Below are positions 7,655 to 15,990 of a stretch of 64,000 bases of DNA, piece after piece; positions within the stretch are counted from its first letter, which is position 1; every line of letters begins with the position of its first letter. The position numbers were made by a program, and so were the translations under genes. Location of the stretch: IMG/VR virus record IMGVR_UViG_3300032053_007880, positions 1-64,000 of that record. One strand, 5' to 3'. The notes under the pieces are model-generated. The model was not told where the DNA came from. It saw only the letters and a program-made list of their open reading frames with translations, and searched no databases. This DNA is from a virus.

Positions 7655-9742
7655 TTACTTAGAGACATCGCCACGAGCGAAGATACTCGAAACGTAGTCC
7701 AGAACATCTGTGGCTGATTGCAGATTGTAGCCATACTGCTTAACCAATCTGGTCTTGATGGCGTCGATCTTTTCTTGCAGATCTGGGTCAAGTTCAGCAG
7801 CTTCTTTGGTCAACGTGGACAGCTTGATGGTGTCCTTGATGTCCTCGAAGACCTTGGCCTCAATAGCCCTCTTGAGTTCTTCGTTGCTGTCCCACTTGAA
7901 TTCCTTGCCACGTCGGCTCTGAGTTCCCATGAACGCAGCCAATGATCGACGGAAGTCATCACAACCCTGTTCTGGGATGTCAGCCTTCTCTTCGATGCTT
8001 CTCATCAACCTTTCATCTGGTTCCATTGGTTGATTTGTGATTGGGTGAATCATTCGTTCTTTGTTCACATAAGCAATCACATTGTCAAGGTACTTGTTAC
8101 AGAGACGTTCCATCGCCTTTTCATCGGCAACAAGAGCACGCTGAACTTCATTCTTGAGAATTTCGTCCAGTTCCTTGATGGCCAACTCGGCACAGAACTC
8201 ATATCTCTTCTTGTCTTCGACCTTGGTGATCAGAGAAGATACACCAAGACTTTCCTTGAGTTCGCTCATCACATGAAACACGTTGACGTATTTCTTGTGT
8301 CGAGCCAGACAGTTTGAAATTCCACTCTGAGTGAAACGAGCAGAGACACCACTCGTCAGACCTTCATCAACATATCTGTCACGAAGTTCCTTCACAGAGT
8401 CTTCTGTCCATCCGGGCAGACTTCTGCCATCGTACAACTTGGCCTTGTCTCGAAGATCAAGCTTTCCATCTGGATCATCTTGAAGTCTGGTCAAGACCGC
8501 AAAGAGTGCGGCAATTTCCAGAGTGTGTGGCATGATGTGTTGTTTGATCTTGCCGGGACCGTAATCTTGTTCCAAAACCTTGATTTCGTCAGTCCAACGT
8601 GTCAAGTAAGGAACATCCACCTTCACAGTTCTGTCTCGAAGAGCTTCCATGAACTGATTGTTCTTGAGCTTCTCGTATTCAGGATTGTTGGTGTGAGCAA
8701 TGATCAATTCATCCACCACGATCTGTGAGAACTTCTTTGGTTTGATCTGATGTTCTTGTGCAACACCAAGCAAATCGTAGAGGAACTCATTTGCCAGCTT
8801 CAACATTTCAATGAATTCACAAACGCCACGGTTGGCGATTTCAAATTCTCCATCGAAGTTGAACGCTCTAGGATCAGAGTCAGAACCGTAGTTACCGATA
8901 TGACGGAAGTTGATATCTCCTGTCAATTCAGTGCTGTCTTGGTTCTTCTCGTCCTTCGGCTGAAAGGTGCCAATGCCACATCGGTCAATTTCAGAATGGA
9001 CACGACGAATTACAACGATGTGTTCCGAAACAACCTTAAGCCAATCGCCCTTGTATCTATCCAAAAGCAGCTTCATGAACAGTTTGCAGCGAGGATTTAG
9101 ATCTCCATCACAAATCAACCTGTAAATGTTCTCACGATCTTCGTCAGTTGACATCTCATGATGAGCAGAATTGATTTCTTTGAGGAACTCATCACGCATG
9201 TTCTTAGGCATGAGCTTCAGAGGATTTTCATTCAACGGAGAAATGTCCATTGCCTCTGTAAAAACAGCAAGACCATTGTCATCAGCTTCGGTTGGCAGAT
9301 TCACCCACTTAAAGGTGTACCATGCACCGACATCGGAACGAGAGTAGTGCTCAAGACCTCTCTTGAGTCGGCGACAAATGGTGGACTTAGATGATCCTAC
9401 CGGGCCGTGCAGCAACAGAACTCTGCGTTCTGTTCCATAGTTTCCAGCAGCACCGTGAATGAAGTCCACGAGATCCTGAAGAGTTTCTTCGAGACCGAAG
9501 ATAGGAATCTCGTTATCGTTGAAGAAGTGATATCGAGTGTAAGTCTTTCGATATCTTTCGAAGGTGCTGGTCCCCTTCGACATGATCATGTCATATACAT
9601 ACTGAAATGAATTTCTTGCCAACTTTGGGTTCGACCGAACCTTTTCGAGATACTGCTCGAAAGACATTTCCTCGTTTAACGTGAGGAACTCTTTACGATC
9701 ATACAGTTCTGCGAATTTCTTTAAGACTGTGTCATTCTCCAT
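7655..9742 (-). CDS. prkA: PrkA family serine kinase / AAA+ ATPase
   Basis: At 695 aa this is a full-length PrkA (YeaG) homologue. The AAA region has Walker A GPVGSSKST at residues 113-121, and the C-terminal PrkA domain is present through NQPMEPDERLMRSIEEK and the end. PrkA proteins are reported as Ser/Thr kinases or, in Bacillus, ATP-dependent proteases, and act in starvation, sporulation and persistence. AAGGGG precedes ATG 9742, and a possible promoter (TTGTAT, 17 bases, TATACT) lies upstream on this strand around 9790-9820. It is the first gene of the run prkA - DUF444 - FkbM - GT - spoVR. Identity is firm; the phage role is inference. Confidence 0.95.
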   Translation of the reverse strand: MENDTVLKKFAELYDRKEFLTLNEEMSFEQYLEKVRSNPKLARNSFQYVYDMIMSKGTSTFERYRKTYTRYHFFNDNEIPIFGLEETLQDLVDFIHGAAGNYGTERRVLLLHGPVGSSKSTICRRLKRGLEHYSRSDVGAWYTFKWVNLPTEADDNGLAVFTEAMDISPLNENPLKLMPKNMRDEFLKEINSAHHEMSTDEDRENIYRLICDGDLNPRCKLFMKLLLDRYKGDWLKVVSEHIVVIRRVHSEIDRCGIGTFQPKDEKNQDSTELTGDINFRHIGNYGSDSDPRAFNFDGEFEIANRGVCEFIEMLKLANEFLYDLLGVAQEHQIKPKKFSQIVVDELIIAHTNNPEYEKLKNNQFMEALRDRTVKVDVPYLTRWTDEIKVLEQDYGPGKIKQHIMPHTLEIAALFAVLTRLQDDPDGKLDLRDKAKLYDGRSLPGWTEDSVKELRDRYVDEGLTSGVSARFTQSGISNCLARHKKYVNVFHVMSELKESLGVSSLITKVEDKKRYEFCAELAIKELDEILKNEVQRALVADEKAMERLCNKYLDNVIAYVNKERMIHPITNQPMEPDERLMRSIEEKADIPEQGCDDFRRSLAAFMGTQSRRGKEFKWDSNEELKRAIEAKVFEDIKDTIKLSTLTKEAAELDPDLQEKIDAIKTRLVKQYGYNLQSATDVLDYVSSIFARGDVSK

Positions 9743-9841
9743 AGAAAACCCCTTTTTTTAGAAGAAGAGTGAGTCGAACCCACCCATAACATCAAGAGTA
9801 TATCTGAAGAATAAATTCAATACAATAGGTATTTGAAAGAA

Positions 9842-10066
9842 TTATGAAAGTAATGACGGAATCGTCATTGGCTTTTTGTAAGAACTAAGTCCAGCAGGTC
9901 TAGCTGGCATACTTGGTTTAGTTACAGAACTCATCCTGCTAACTGTAGAACCTTTGTTTTTTACAGGTTTACAGTCTTTTAGCTGCTTCTGAAAAATACC
10001 AAGATCACCATTGACGTTTCCAAACAACCCATCAAGTTCAAGCTGTAAGAATTCTTTGAATTTCAT
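9842..10066 (-). CDS. Small protein with capsid-targeting-like N-terminus, 74 aa
   Basis: Starts MKFKEFLQLELDGLFG, the shared N-terminal peptide seen in about ten proteins of this window and close to the T4 capsid-targeting peptide. The remainder is basic and Ser/Pro/Lys-rich (KPVKNKGSTVSRMSSVTKPS), likely disordered. The ATG overlaps the TAA of the upstream gene (TAATG) and has GAGGAAA before it, so the two small tagged proteins are translationally coupled. Possibly a small DNA-binding internal head protein; this is inference from composition and tag only. Confidence 0.78.
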   Translation of the reverse strand: MKFKEFLQLELDGLFGNVNGDLGIFQKQLKDCKPVKNKGSTVSRMSSVTKPSMPARPAGLSSYKKPMTIPSLLS

Positions 10067-10410
10067 TATTTCCTCTTCATGAAACTTGTTTTTGGTTTAG
10101 GAATGCCAAGATTCAAACCAAGTGAATTCTGTATGTTGAATGCTACTGGAGCAGGAGATGTCAAAGGAGCCACCTGTTGTGGAACAACAGATTTGAAATC
10201 TCCAGTGACGGCTTTTACTAACTGGTTTCTATGGCCACTCGGACTTCCAGCAGTGCCAGTCAACTTGGCTTGCAATGGGGCAAAAGACGGATTAGAGATA
10301 ATCGACTTAGCAGCCGTGTCAGTAGCATCTTGTGACTGTGTTGGCTGAGTATCGACGCCTGCCGAATTCATTGTCGTTTCGTTAGATTTAAGCCATGTTT
10401 TGAAGTTCAT
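10066..10410 (-). CDS. Small protein with capsid-targeting-like N-terminus, 114 aa
   Basis: Begins MNFKTWLKSNETTMNSAG, a close match to the shared N-terminal peptide, with a plausible prohead-protease site after the Glu at residue 11. The rest is Pro/Ser/Thr/Ala-rich with no fold signature, ending in a basic tail (KPKTSFMKRK). It is followed by a second tagged protein with a TAATG overlap. Likely packaged or scaffold-associated by analogy to T4 internal proteins; not demonstrated. Confidence 0.78.
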   Translation of the reverse strand: MNFKTWLKSNETTMNSAGVDTQPTQSQDATDTAAKSIISNPSFAPLQAKLTGTAGSPSGHRNQLVKAVTGDFKSVVPQQVAPLTSPAPVAFNIQNSLGLNLGIPKPKTSFMKRK

Positions 10411-10518
10411 GCCTTATTTATTAAAGCTACAACCATTTCTCTGTTGTATTTATCGGACAGTTGTGTTAATATAAGATAGTTGATTCATGTGAGATAAAAA
10501 TGCCAACCATACAATGCG

Positions 10519-11319
10519 ATGTCTGTAATAAAAAAATTCCACAAGAAACCAAGTCATGTCAGGAAGAACAACTTCTGTTCTAAACTTTGTTTGGAGCAAT
10601 GGAGAGGTTCTAAAATTGAAACAAATTGTGATTATTGTAATGCAACAATCACAAAGGTCACAAGTGAGTTGCGTGATCACAATTTCTGCAATCAAACATG
10701 TTTTGGCAACTGGCATTCAGAGTCAATGCGTGGAGAAAATCATCCTCGGTTTTATCTTAAAGAAATACCATGCGATCACTGCGGTAACTCATTCAAACCA
10801 TCGTTAGGCACTCAAAGATTCTGCTCAGTCAAATGTGCCAACACAGCCAGAGAGACCAGAATATCTCTTGTGTGCGATGCTTGCAAAACAGAATATTCTG
10901 TTCAAGTGGGCGAGGCAAAATGGGCGGAAGATCGTGGTTATGTCCACAAATTCTGCTCTAAGAAGTGCCAGTATGGGTTTCAGAAAAAAGAGGGACATCC
11001 GAGATGGAAGAAAGACAGGTCTGATATAAAGAACCAAAATAAATCTCTACGTGAAACACCTGAAATGAAATTGTGGCGAGAAGAAGTGTTTTCCAGAGAC
11101 AATTGGACTTGTCAGCAATGCGGAGACAGATCGCACGCAGGGCATCCTGTGGTTCTCAATGCTCACCATGTCAAACGGATTGTTGATCATCCAGAACTAT
11201 CATTGATTCCAAGCAATGGGATCACACTATGCGAACCATGCCACAAAAAGACGTTCGGCAAAGAACAATTGTTCGAGGAATCATTTGTCAGAATCATCAC
11301 TGCCAAAATTCTTCCTTAA
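10519..11319 (+). CDS. HNH homing endonuclease with zinc-ribbon repeats, N-terminus frameshifted
   Basis: The C-terminal part has an HNH nuclease: RDNWTCQQCGDRS, NAHHVKRI and LCEPCHKKT. Before it are several CxxC...FCSxxC zinc modules. The in-frame ATG at 10519 starts in the middle of the first module. A better start is ATG 10500, which reads MPTIQCDVCNKK and then hits a run of seven A (10529-10535); one A fewer would continue directly into FHKKPSHVRKNNFCSKLC, completing a CxxC...FCxxxC module. So the gene appears broken by a one-base insertion in a homopolymer. Free-standing phage homing endonuclease, probably selfish. Confidence 0.82.
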   Translation: MSVIKKFHKKPSHVRKNNFCSKLCLEQWRGSKIETNCDYCNATITKVTSELRDHNFCNQTCFGNWHSESMRGENHPRFYLKEIPCDHCGNSFKPSLGTQRFCSVKCANTARETRISLVCDACKTEYSVQVGEAKWAEDRGYVHKFCSKKCQYGFQKKEGHPRWKKDRSDIKNQNKSLRETPEMKLWREEVFSRDNWTCQQCGDRSHAGHPVVLNAHHVKRIVDHPELSLIPSNGITLCEPCHKKTFGKEQLFEESFVRIITAKILP

Positions 11320-11581
11320 TGTCCCCATCGACAAGCCAATAGTGCAATATCCACCGCCCAGATGTTGAGAAGTATTTTCTGTCTATGACAATTTGGCTAT
11401 CATGAATTCTGCAATGACAATTTGCACATACAACAATTGTGTTCCAATCTGTGTATTCATTTATATCATTCTCAAAATTTATTCGATGAACTTGTAGCAG
11501 TGCATAGTCCTCTTCTTCGCAGAAATAACAATGCCCCTCTGATTTTTTCTTGGCTACTTTGTTTATGAGCTTCTTCCGCAT
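11297..11581 (-). CDS. Small HNH endonuclease-like protein, 94 aa
   Basis: Has the zinc-binding pairs CYFC and CANCHCRIH with a central LQVHRI, giving the HNH (beta-beta-alpha-metal) pattern in a protein of only 94 residues. Its 3' end overlaps the 3' end of the neighbouring HNH gene on the other strand by 23 bases. Probably a free-standing homing endonuclease or its remnant. I see no linked intron or split host gene. Confidence 0.75.
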   Translation of the reverse strand: MRKKLINKVAKKKSEGHCYFCEEEDYALLQVHRINFENDINEYTDWNTIVVCANCHCRIHDSQIVIDRKYFSTSGRWILHYWLVDGDIKEEFWQ

Positions 11582-11612
11582 AGATAAATTGTACTCTTAC
11601 TGGAGGTCTAAT

Positions 11613-11801
11613 ATGAAACATATTCTATCATTTGTTCTTGGAATGGGCGTTGCCTTTTGTGTTTGTTTTGCTGGTTGCCACAACAATTGTTGCAAAGATG
11701 GTTGCGTTTGCTGTAAAAATGGATGTACCTGCAAAGATGGCAAATGCACATGCTGCAAAGATGGCAAATGCACCTGTGTAAATTGCAAGTGCGTCAAGTA
11801 A
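11613..11801 (+). CDS. Cys-rich metallothionein-like lipoprotein, 62 aa
   Basis: GGAGGT lies 7 bases before ATG 11613. The product starts with a signal peptide MKHILSFVLGMGVAFCVCFAG and a lipobox-like CFAGC, then consists almost entirely of Cys-rich repeats (CCKDGC, CCKNGC, CKDGKCTC twice, CVNCKC). About a third of the mature chain is Cys, with CC, CxC and Cx3C spacings like metallothioneins. It would sit in the periplasm as a lipoprotein and could bind Zn, Cu or Cd. No homologue is known to me; metal binding is inferred from composition. It stands between two minus-strand genes. Confidence 0.75.
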   Translation: MKHILSFVLGMGVAFCVCFAGCHNNCCKDGCVCCKNGCTCKDGKCTCCKDGKCTCVNCKCVK

Positions 11802-11802
11802 C

Positions 11803-13164
11803 TTAAGAAACGAAATTGGTAGTGCTTAGACCTTGAATGATCGGAGCACGAAATACTTCTGGGACAATATCTGCCCCAACAATTTCACTTTCTTTGTAAT
11901 CTGATCCTTTCACAAGTACATCTGGCTTAATGGTCTGGATCAGATTCAATGGAGTGTCTTCATCAAAAGACACAACGAAATCTACCATCTTCAAAGCACT
12001 CATCACCGCCATCCTTTGGTCAAGCGGTTTGATGGGTCGTTTTTCACCTTTAAGTCTTTTGACGCTGGCATCTGAATTGATTGCCACCACCAATTTATCA
12101 CCTTTGCTTTTGGCAAATTCTAAAGTTCTCAAATGTCCTTCATGAAGCAAGTCGAAGCAGCCATTTGTGAGCACCAATTTGAAATCACGATTGATCAAAT
12201 CAATTGAATCAACGATTCCATCCAGAGATAGCTCGGCAGGAGTTATCGGTCTGTTTCTCTTGTTTTTGACATAATTGGCTCCAGCACTCCAAGCAATCTC
12301 AGCAGCTTCAGGTACAGAAAATCCATGTCCAATAGCCATGGCAAAAAATGCAGCAAAACAATCTCCAGCACCAACAACACTCTCCACGACAACTGAACGC
12401 TCTGGCTTAAAATTGAAGAAGTCTCCATTCCAGATACCAGATACTCGATCTCCTCCAAATGTAATTACTACAGCTTCACATTCTAGTTCGTTTTGCAAAT
12501 GCTTAGCTTGTTCCTTCCATTGAGTTCTGCCAGTAAGATCTGTCGCTTCTTTGTTGTTAGGCTTGAAAATCGTACAACCTTTCCATTTTGAAAGTGGACC
12601 TCTCTTGGGGTCTACAATAGTTGTAACATCTCTATAGAAATCGAGCACTCGATATTCTTCGCTTGAGAAAAAGCCTTTGTTGTAGTCTGACAATATTGCC
12701 ACATCTGGCCTAAATGACTTCTGAATGATTGTTGTGATTTGGGTTGTCGCAAAATCAACAACATGTTCATCCAAGCCACATAATGGGGTCTCTATGTCGT
12801 GACGCACCACTTGCACACCATTATCTAAAAACCTTCGTTTAATAGGCAGTGTGCAGCATCCAGAAGCCAAAGCATGACCCCATCGAATCCCATGATCTGT
12901 AAAAACACTTTTGCCCAAATCATCGCACCAGCAAACCAACAATGAGTCAGCATTAAAATGTTTGAATTGATAGGCAACATTTGCCGCTCCACCGGGTTTC
13001 CTAATGGGCCAATCGTTAGCAGATAACATGATTGGCATGGGAAACTCTGGACTAATACGATTTACTTTCACATCATAGTATTCATCAATCATTGCGTCCC
13101 CAACACAATGAACCTTAATTCTTCTCTCTCTGTTCTTCTGCAAAAACTCATTCAATAAATTCAT
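11803..13164 (-). CDS. hldE: HldE-like bifunctional heptose kinase / nucleotidyltransferase
   Basis: Two domains are visible. The N-terminal PfkB/ribokinase domain has GGAANVA (about residues 58-64) and the catalytic GAGD at 265-268. The C-terminal cytidylyltransferase has NGCFDLLHEGH at 334-344 and ends VLVKGSDY...IIQGLSTTNFVS. HldE makes D-glycero-beta-D-manno-heptose 1-phosphate and its ADP derivative for LPS core. The start at 13164 is preferred because GGGAGGG lies just upstream; an ATG 12 bases further upstream is also possible. The chain ends right after S-T-T-N, slightly shorter than cellular enzymes. It suggests a Gram-negative host. Confidence 0.9.
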   Translation of the reverse strand: MNLLNEFLQKNRERRIKVHCVGDAMIDEYYDVKVNRISPEFPMPIMLSANDWPIRKPGGAANVAYQFKHFNADSLLVCWCDDLGKSVFTDHGIRWGHALASGCCTLPIKRRFLDNGVQVVRHDIETPLCGLDEHVVDFATTQITTIIQKSFRPDVAILSDYNKGFFSSEEYRVLDFYRDVTTIVDPKRGPLSKWKGCTIFKPNNKEATDLTGRTQWKEQAKHLQNELECEAVVITFGGDRVSGIWNGDFFNFKPERSVVVESVVGAGDCFAAFFAMAIGHGFSVPEAAEIAWSAGANYVKNKRNRPITPAELSLDGIVDSIDLINRDFKLVLTNGCFDLLHEGHLRTLEFAKSKGDKLVVAINSDASVKRLKGEKRPIKPLDQRMAVMSALKMVDFVVSFDEDTPLNLIQTIKPDVLVKGSDYKESEIVGADIVPEVFRAPIIQGLSTTNFVS

Positions 13165-13204
13165 TTGCCCTCCCATAATGTCTTATGAGAGTACAAAAAC
13201 AAAA

Positions 13205-13232
13205 AAAGCCACTGGTGATCACCAGTGGCTTT
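13205..13232. terminator. Bidirectional terminator (28-bp perfect palindrome)
   Basis: AAAGCCACTGGTGA and its exact complement form a perfect palindrome flanked by A-runs on the left. It lies between the DHFR gene (ends 13261) and the hldE-like gene (starts 13164), so it probably terminates the thyA-folA transcript on the minus strand. Confidence 0.8.
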
Positions 13233-13260
13233 AGAACTTTAGAATTTTAGAACACAAACT

Positions 13261-13797
13261 TTACAAAGCGTATTCGACAACACAAAACTCATCGAACTCC
13301 TGAATTACCTTGCGAGATTTCACAAGTTCCATCCCTTGAAGTGGAAGTTCTGGAAAAAATGTATCTCCTTTATGAGTTCCTTTGATCTCTGATGCCAGCA
13401 CTCTATCAGCCAGTTTTTTGTCGATAGCTTGCTTGTATATCTCTCCACCACCGATGATGAAAATCTCTTTATATGGGCATGACACACTGGCAAAATCAAT
13501 GGCCTCTTCAAGAGTATGCTCAAAAAATGTCAGGGCTGTGTTCTTCTTTGCTGTCAGCCTAGCATACCACTCTTTCTCCAGAAGGTCTGCATTTCTACTG
13601 ACAATGATGTTTGGGCGATCTGGCAAAGGCTTGTAATTCTCAGGAAGAGAGTCCCAAGTCTTTCTTCCCATGATGACTGGATTGCCAACAGTTGTCTTTT
13701 TGAAGTGTTTGAACTCCTCGGAAATTTTCCAAGGAATACCACCTTTGTCGCCAATCACCCTATTGTCATCATACGCCACAAGTATTGTAATCATCAT
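13261..13797 (-). CDS. folA: Dihydrofolate reductase
   Basis: The product begins MMITILVAYDDNRVIGDKG, followed by IPWKISEEFKHFK (substrate-binding helix), VIMGRKTWDSLP and FIIGGGEIYKQA, all DHFR signatures. It reduces dihydrofolate produced by the adjacent thymidylate synthase. The start was set at 13797, after AAGGTGG; the longer open frame upstream overlaps thyA and has no homology. The thyA stop is only 8 bases upstream, so the pair forms one transcript, as in T4 (frd-td). Confidence 0.95.
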   Translation of the reverse strand: MMITILVAYDDNRVIGDKGGIPWKISEEFKHFKKTTVGNPVIMGRKTWDSLPENYKPLPDRPNIIVSRNADLLEKEWYARLTAKKNTALTFFEHTLEEAIDFASVSCPYKEIFIIGGGEIYKQAIDKKLADRVLASEIKGTHKGDTFFPELPLQGMELVKSRKVIQEFDEFCVVEYAL

Positions 13798-13804
13798 GAC
13801 CACC

Positions 13805-14728
13805 TTAAACTGCAATTGGAATTTCCAGTTTTGGACCACTGACAAAATCTGTAATCTCAAAATCTTCTAGCTTGTAACTGAAAATGTCAGCAGCTTTGTT
13901 GATTTTGAGCTTTGGAGAATCAAGCTCAGGCAATTGAAGATACTCTTCCATGGCCTGAATCTGGTCTCCATAAACGTGACTGTCTGCTGTCATGTGAACA
14001 AACTCATGAGCCGTACAGTCGGTTTGTTGTGCGATCATCATCGTGAGAGCACTGTAAAACTGGATGTTCGCTGGAACGCCAACAGGGAAATCACAGCTTC
14101 TCTGATACATGATGCCGGTCAAACGACGATCATCATCCACCAAGACTTGATAGAGCATGTGGCACGGCGGCAGACGCATCTTTGCCACATCCTGTGGATT
14201 CCACAGGGTCCAGAGTGTACGACGACAGGAAGAGTCTTCCTTGATCCGGTTGACAACCCATGCGAGTTGATCGAAGCCACCTGCTCCGTAAACAGAATCA
14301 CCCTTCAAATTTGCTTCTTGATTAGGGCAACATGTTTCTGTTGTTCCTGATTTGCCGCCAATGCCATTCCCATATTCGCCGCCGAAATGACGAAGCTGGA
14401 AGCCATAGACCGGGCCAAAAGTATTCTCGGAGAATCCGTTCTTCTTCTCCCATTCATGATCAACCCAAGGAGTCCAAAAATTGCAACCGACCTTCTTCAG
14501 ATCTTCGTTGTTGGTGCTGCCTGAGAGAAACCACAGAAGTTCTGCAAAAACCGACTTCGGCCAGACCTTGCGGCGAGTCAGGATGGGGAAATAATCTGTA
14601 TCCAATCGGTATCTGTTACACATTCCGAAAATGGATTTTGTCTTGATGTTGGTCCTCTTGTTTGTTCGGTCTGCTCCTGTTTCAAGGATTTGTTGCAGAG
14701 CAATATCGTAAGGCTTCATCAAATTCAT
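13805..14728 (-). CDS. thyA: Thymidylate synthase
   Basis: Clear ThyA: LPPCHMLYQ contains the catalytic Cys, with RRTLWTLWNPQDVAKM before it, QRSCDFPVGVPANIQFYSAL after it and HVYGDQ near the C-terminus. It makes dTMP from dUMP and methylene-tetrahydrofolate. An insertion of Gly- and Cys-containing sequence (GNGIGGKSGTTETCC) sits after the FGGEY stretch, where many ThyA proteins are shorter. Start 14728 has AAGGAAGT upstream. The gene is preceded by a structured, gene-free leader at about 14759-14936. Confidence 0.95.
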   Translation of the reverse strand: MNLMKPYDIALQQILETGADRTNKRTNIKTKSIFGMCNRYRLDTDYFPILTRRKVWPKSVFAELLWFLSGSTNNEDLKKVGCNFWTPWVDHEWEKKNGFSENTFGPVYGFQLRHFGGEYGNGIGGKSGTTETCCPNQEANLKGDSVYGAGGFDQLAWVVNRIKEDSSCRRTLWTLWNPQDVAKMRLPPCHMLYQVLVDDDRRLTGIMYQRSCDFPVGVPANIQFYSALTMMIAQQTDCTAHEFVHMTADSHVYGDQIQAMEEYLQLPELDSPKLKINKAADIFSYKLEDFEITDFVSGPKLEIPIAV

Positions 14729-14758
14729 CGTGACTTCCTTGTGTGATTTTTGGACCAA

Positions 14759-14936
14759 AATAAAAAGAGACTTCCTCGTTACGCATTGGCATCATAAATC
14801 TTGCTGTTCCTCTTAGTCGTTTCGCCAAACGCAACAGTCGGTGTCTCAAACCGCCAGCGGGGTGCCGCTGAGTTCTGCCTATTAGCCTGAAAGCTTAACT
14901 AAACTGGGTTTTCAAGTCAACAGACTATTTTATTGG
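14759..14936 (-). ncRNA. Structured leader upstream of thyA (candidate regulatory RNA)
   Basis: This gene-free stretch between divergent genes contains three consecutive hairpins: 14818-14831 (CGTTT, 4-base loop, AAACG), 14839-14853 (CGGT, 7-base loop, ACCG) and 14855-14870 (CAGCGG, 4-base loop, CCGCTG). On the minus strand they would lie in the 5' leader of the thyA-folA transcript. The block is GC-richer than its surroundings. I could not match it to a known riboswitch class, including the THF riboswitches, so it is only a candidate. Confidence 0.4.
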
Positions 14937-15605
14937 ATGATTACAGAAAGCGGAAACAACCTGTCTGTATTGATTACCACAGAAACTGGGCAAGACTGGC
15001 AAACCTTCGCTACTTGGTACTCAATCTACAAAAACCTGCCAAATGCCAAAGTTGCTATCAGTTGTGCTAGAAACTCAGAAACACCGTTTCAATATTTCCA
15101 GTGGACAAAGCGAATCAACGTGCCTGTGATAAGACACAGCCCGTTTGATACAGAAAATCCTATTGCCTCTCGATTGGATTCCATAGGTAAAGCAATTTCA
15201 CAAAAAATCATTGAAGGGCCAGTCTTGGTCGTCAAAGAACTTATTATGACGATTGACGTTTTAGATCAGAAACTGTTAGAACAACTTAATTCCAGTTCAC
15301 AAATATTCGATAATGATGTATGGTTTCTGAAACAACCTAACATACCAGAAATGATGAATTCATTTTTGTTAGACGGAGATACGATCAAAGTACAGGAAAA
15401 AAGCCTGTGTTCTGAGGCTAAAGATTCAGAAGAAATAAGATCAATTGTATCGTATCGTAAAGGATGCGGCAAATGGATAGATAGACTGAAAGGTTGTCCG
15501 TTTTCAAATGCCAATGGGTTAATGACAGCAGATATGACATCGAGTGAGAATAGAATCATTGAATTGTGGAAGAAAATGTGTACCCTTTACAGCGTGGTTG
15601 TTTGA
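14937..15605 (+). CDS. Hypothetical protein, 222 aa
   Basis: The N-terminal half (LSVLITTETGQDWQTFATWYSIYKNLPNAKVAISC) alternates strands and helices in a way reminiscent of GT-A type glycosyltransferases, but I see no DxD motif and would not call it one. No membrane segment. The ATG at 14937 lacks a clear ribosome site. It heads a plus-strand group with an acidic protein, an FmdB-like zinc ribbon and a methyltransferase. Confidence 0.65.
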   Translation: MITESGNNLSVLITTETGQDWQTFATWYSIYKNLPNAKVAISCARNSETPFQYFQWTKRINVPVIRHSPFDTENPIASRLDSIGKAISQKIIEGPVLVVKELIMTIDVLDQKLLEQLNSSSQIFDNDVWFLKQPNIPEMMNSFLLDGDTIKVQEKSLCSEAKDSEEIRSIVSYRKGCGKWIDRLKGCPFSNANGLMTADMTSSENRIIELWKKMCTLYSVVV

Positions 15606-15612
15606 GGTTTTT

Positions 15613-15969
15613 ATGGATAGATTTTTCAACGAAGATCCCGAGAATGAAAAGCCATTTTTTAGTAATGATGACGATGATGATGATGACGACGATGACGATG
15701 AAGATTTTTATGAACTAGAAGACGGTACAATTGCCTTTCTTCAAAACTCAGACATTCTTCAAGCAATGCACCTCGGAATGGCTCAAAATGAACTTAAATA
15801 TCACTTGCTAGACAAAGCAATAAAGATAGCTGAAAGTTATTGGCTTTGGAGATTCAAAAGCTCTGCTTCTAAACTAAAAGAAATTTCAGTCATTTATCAA
15901 AGCTTAAAGACAATTACAGAAGATCATCCAGAGCCTCCAGAGGTTTCAGAAGAAAACACAAAGGCATAA
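15613..15969 (+). CDS. Acidic hypothetical protein with poly-Asp tract, 118 aa
   Basis: ATG 15613 follows TGAGG by a few bases and starts MDRFFNEDPENEKPFF. Residues about 19-30 are an almost unbroken run of Asp encoded by a GAT/GAC repeat, a sequence prone to slippage. The remainder is helical (LKYHLLDKAIKIAESYWLWRF) with an acidic tail. Function unknown; acidic tracts like this occur in DNA-mimic and histone-binding proteins, but nothing else supports that here. Confidence 0.75.
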   Translation: MDRFFNEDPENEKPFFSNDDDDDDDDDDDEDFYELEDGTIAFLQNSDILQAMHLGMAQNELKYHLLDKAIKIAESYWLWRFKSSASKLKEISVIYQSLKTITEDHPEPPEVSEENTKA

Positions 15970-15990
15970 CTCATATATCGTGGAGGAAAC

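Noticed and set aside
9760-9800. tRNA-like T-loop GGGTTCGACTC on the minus strand upstream of prkA
   Set aside because: The 5-bp T-stem has two mismatches and no acceptor, D or anticodon arm can be built around it.
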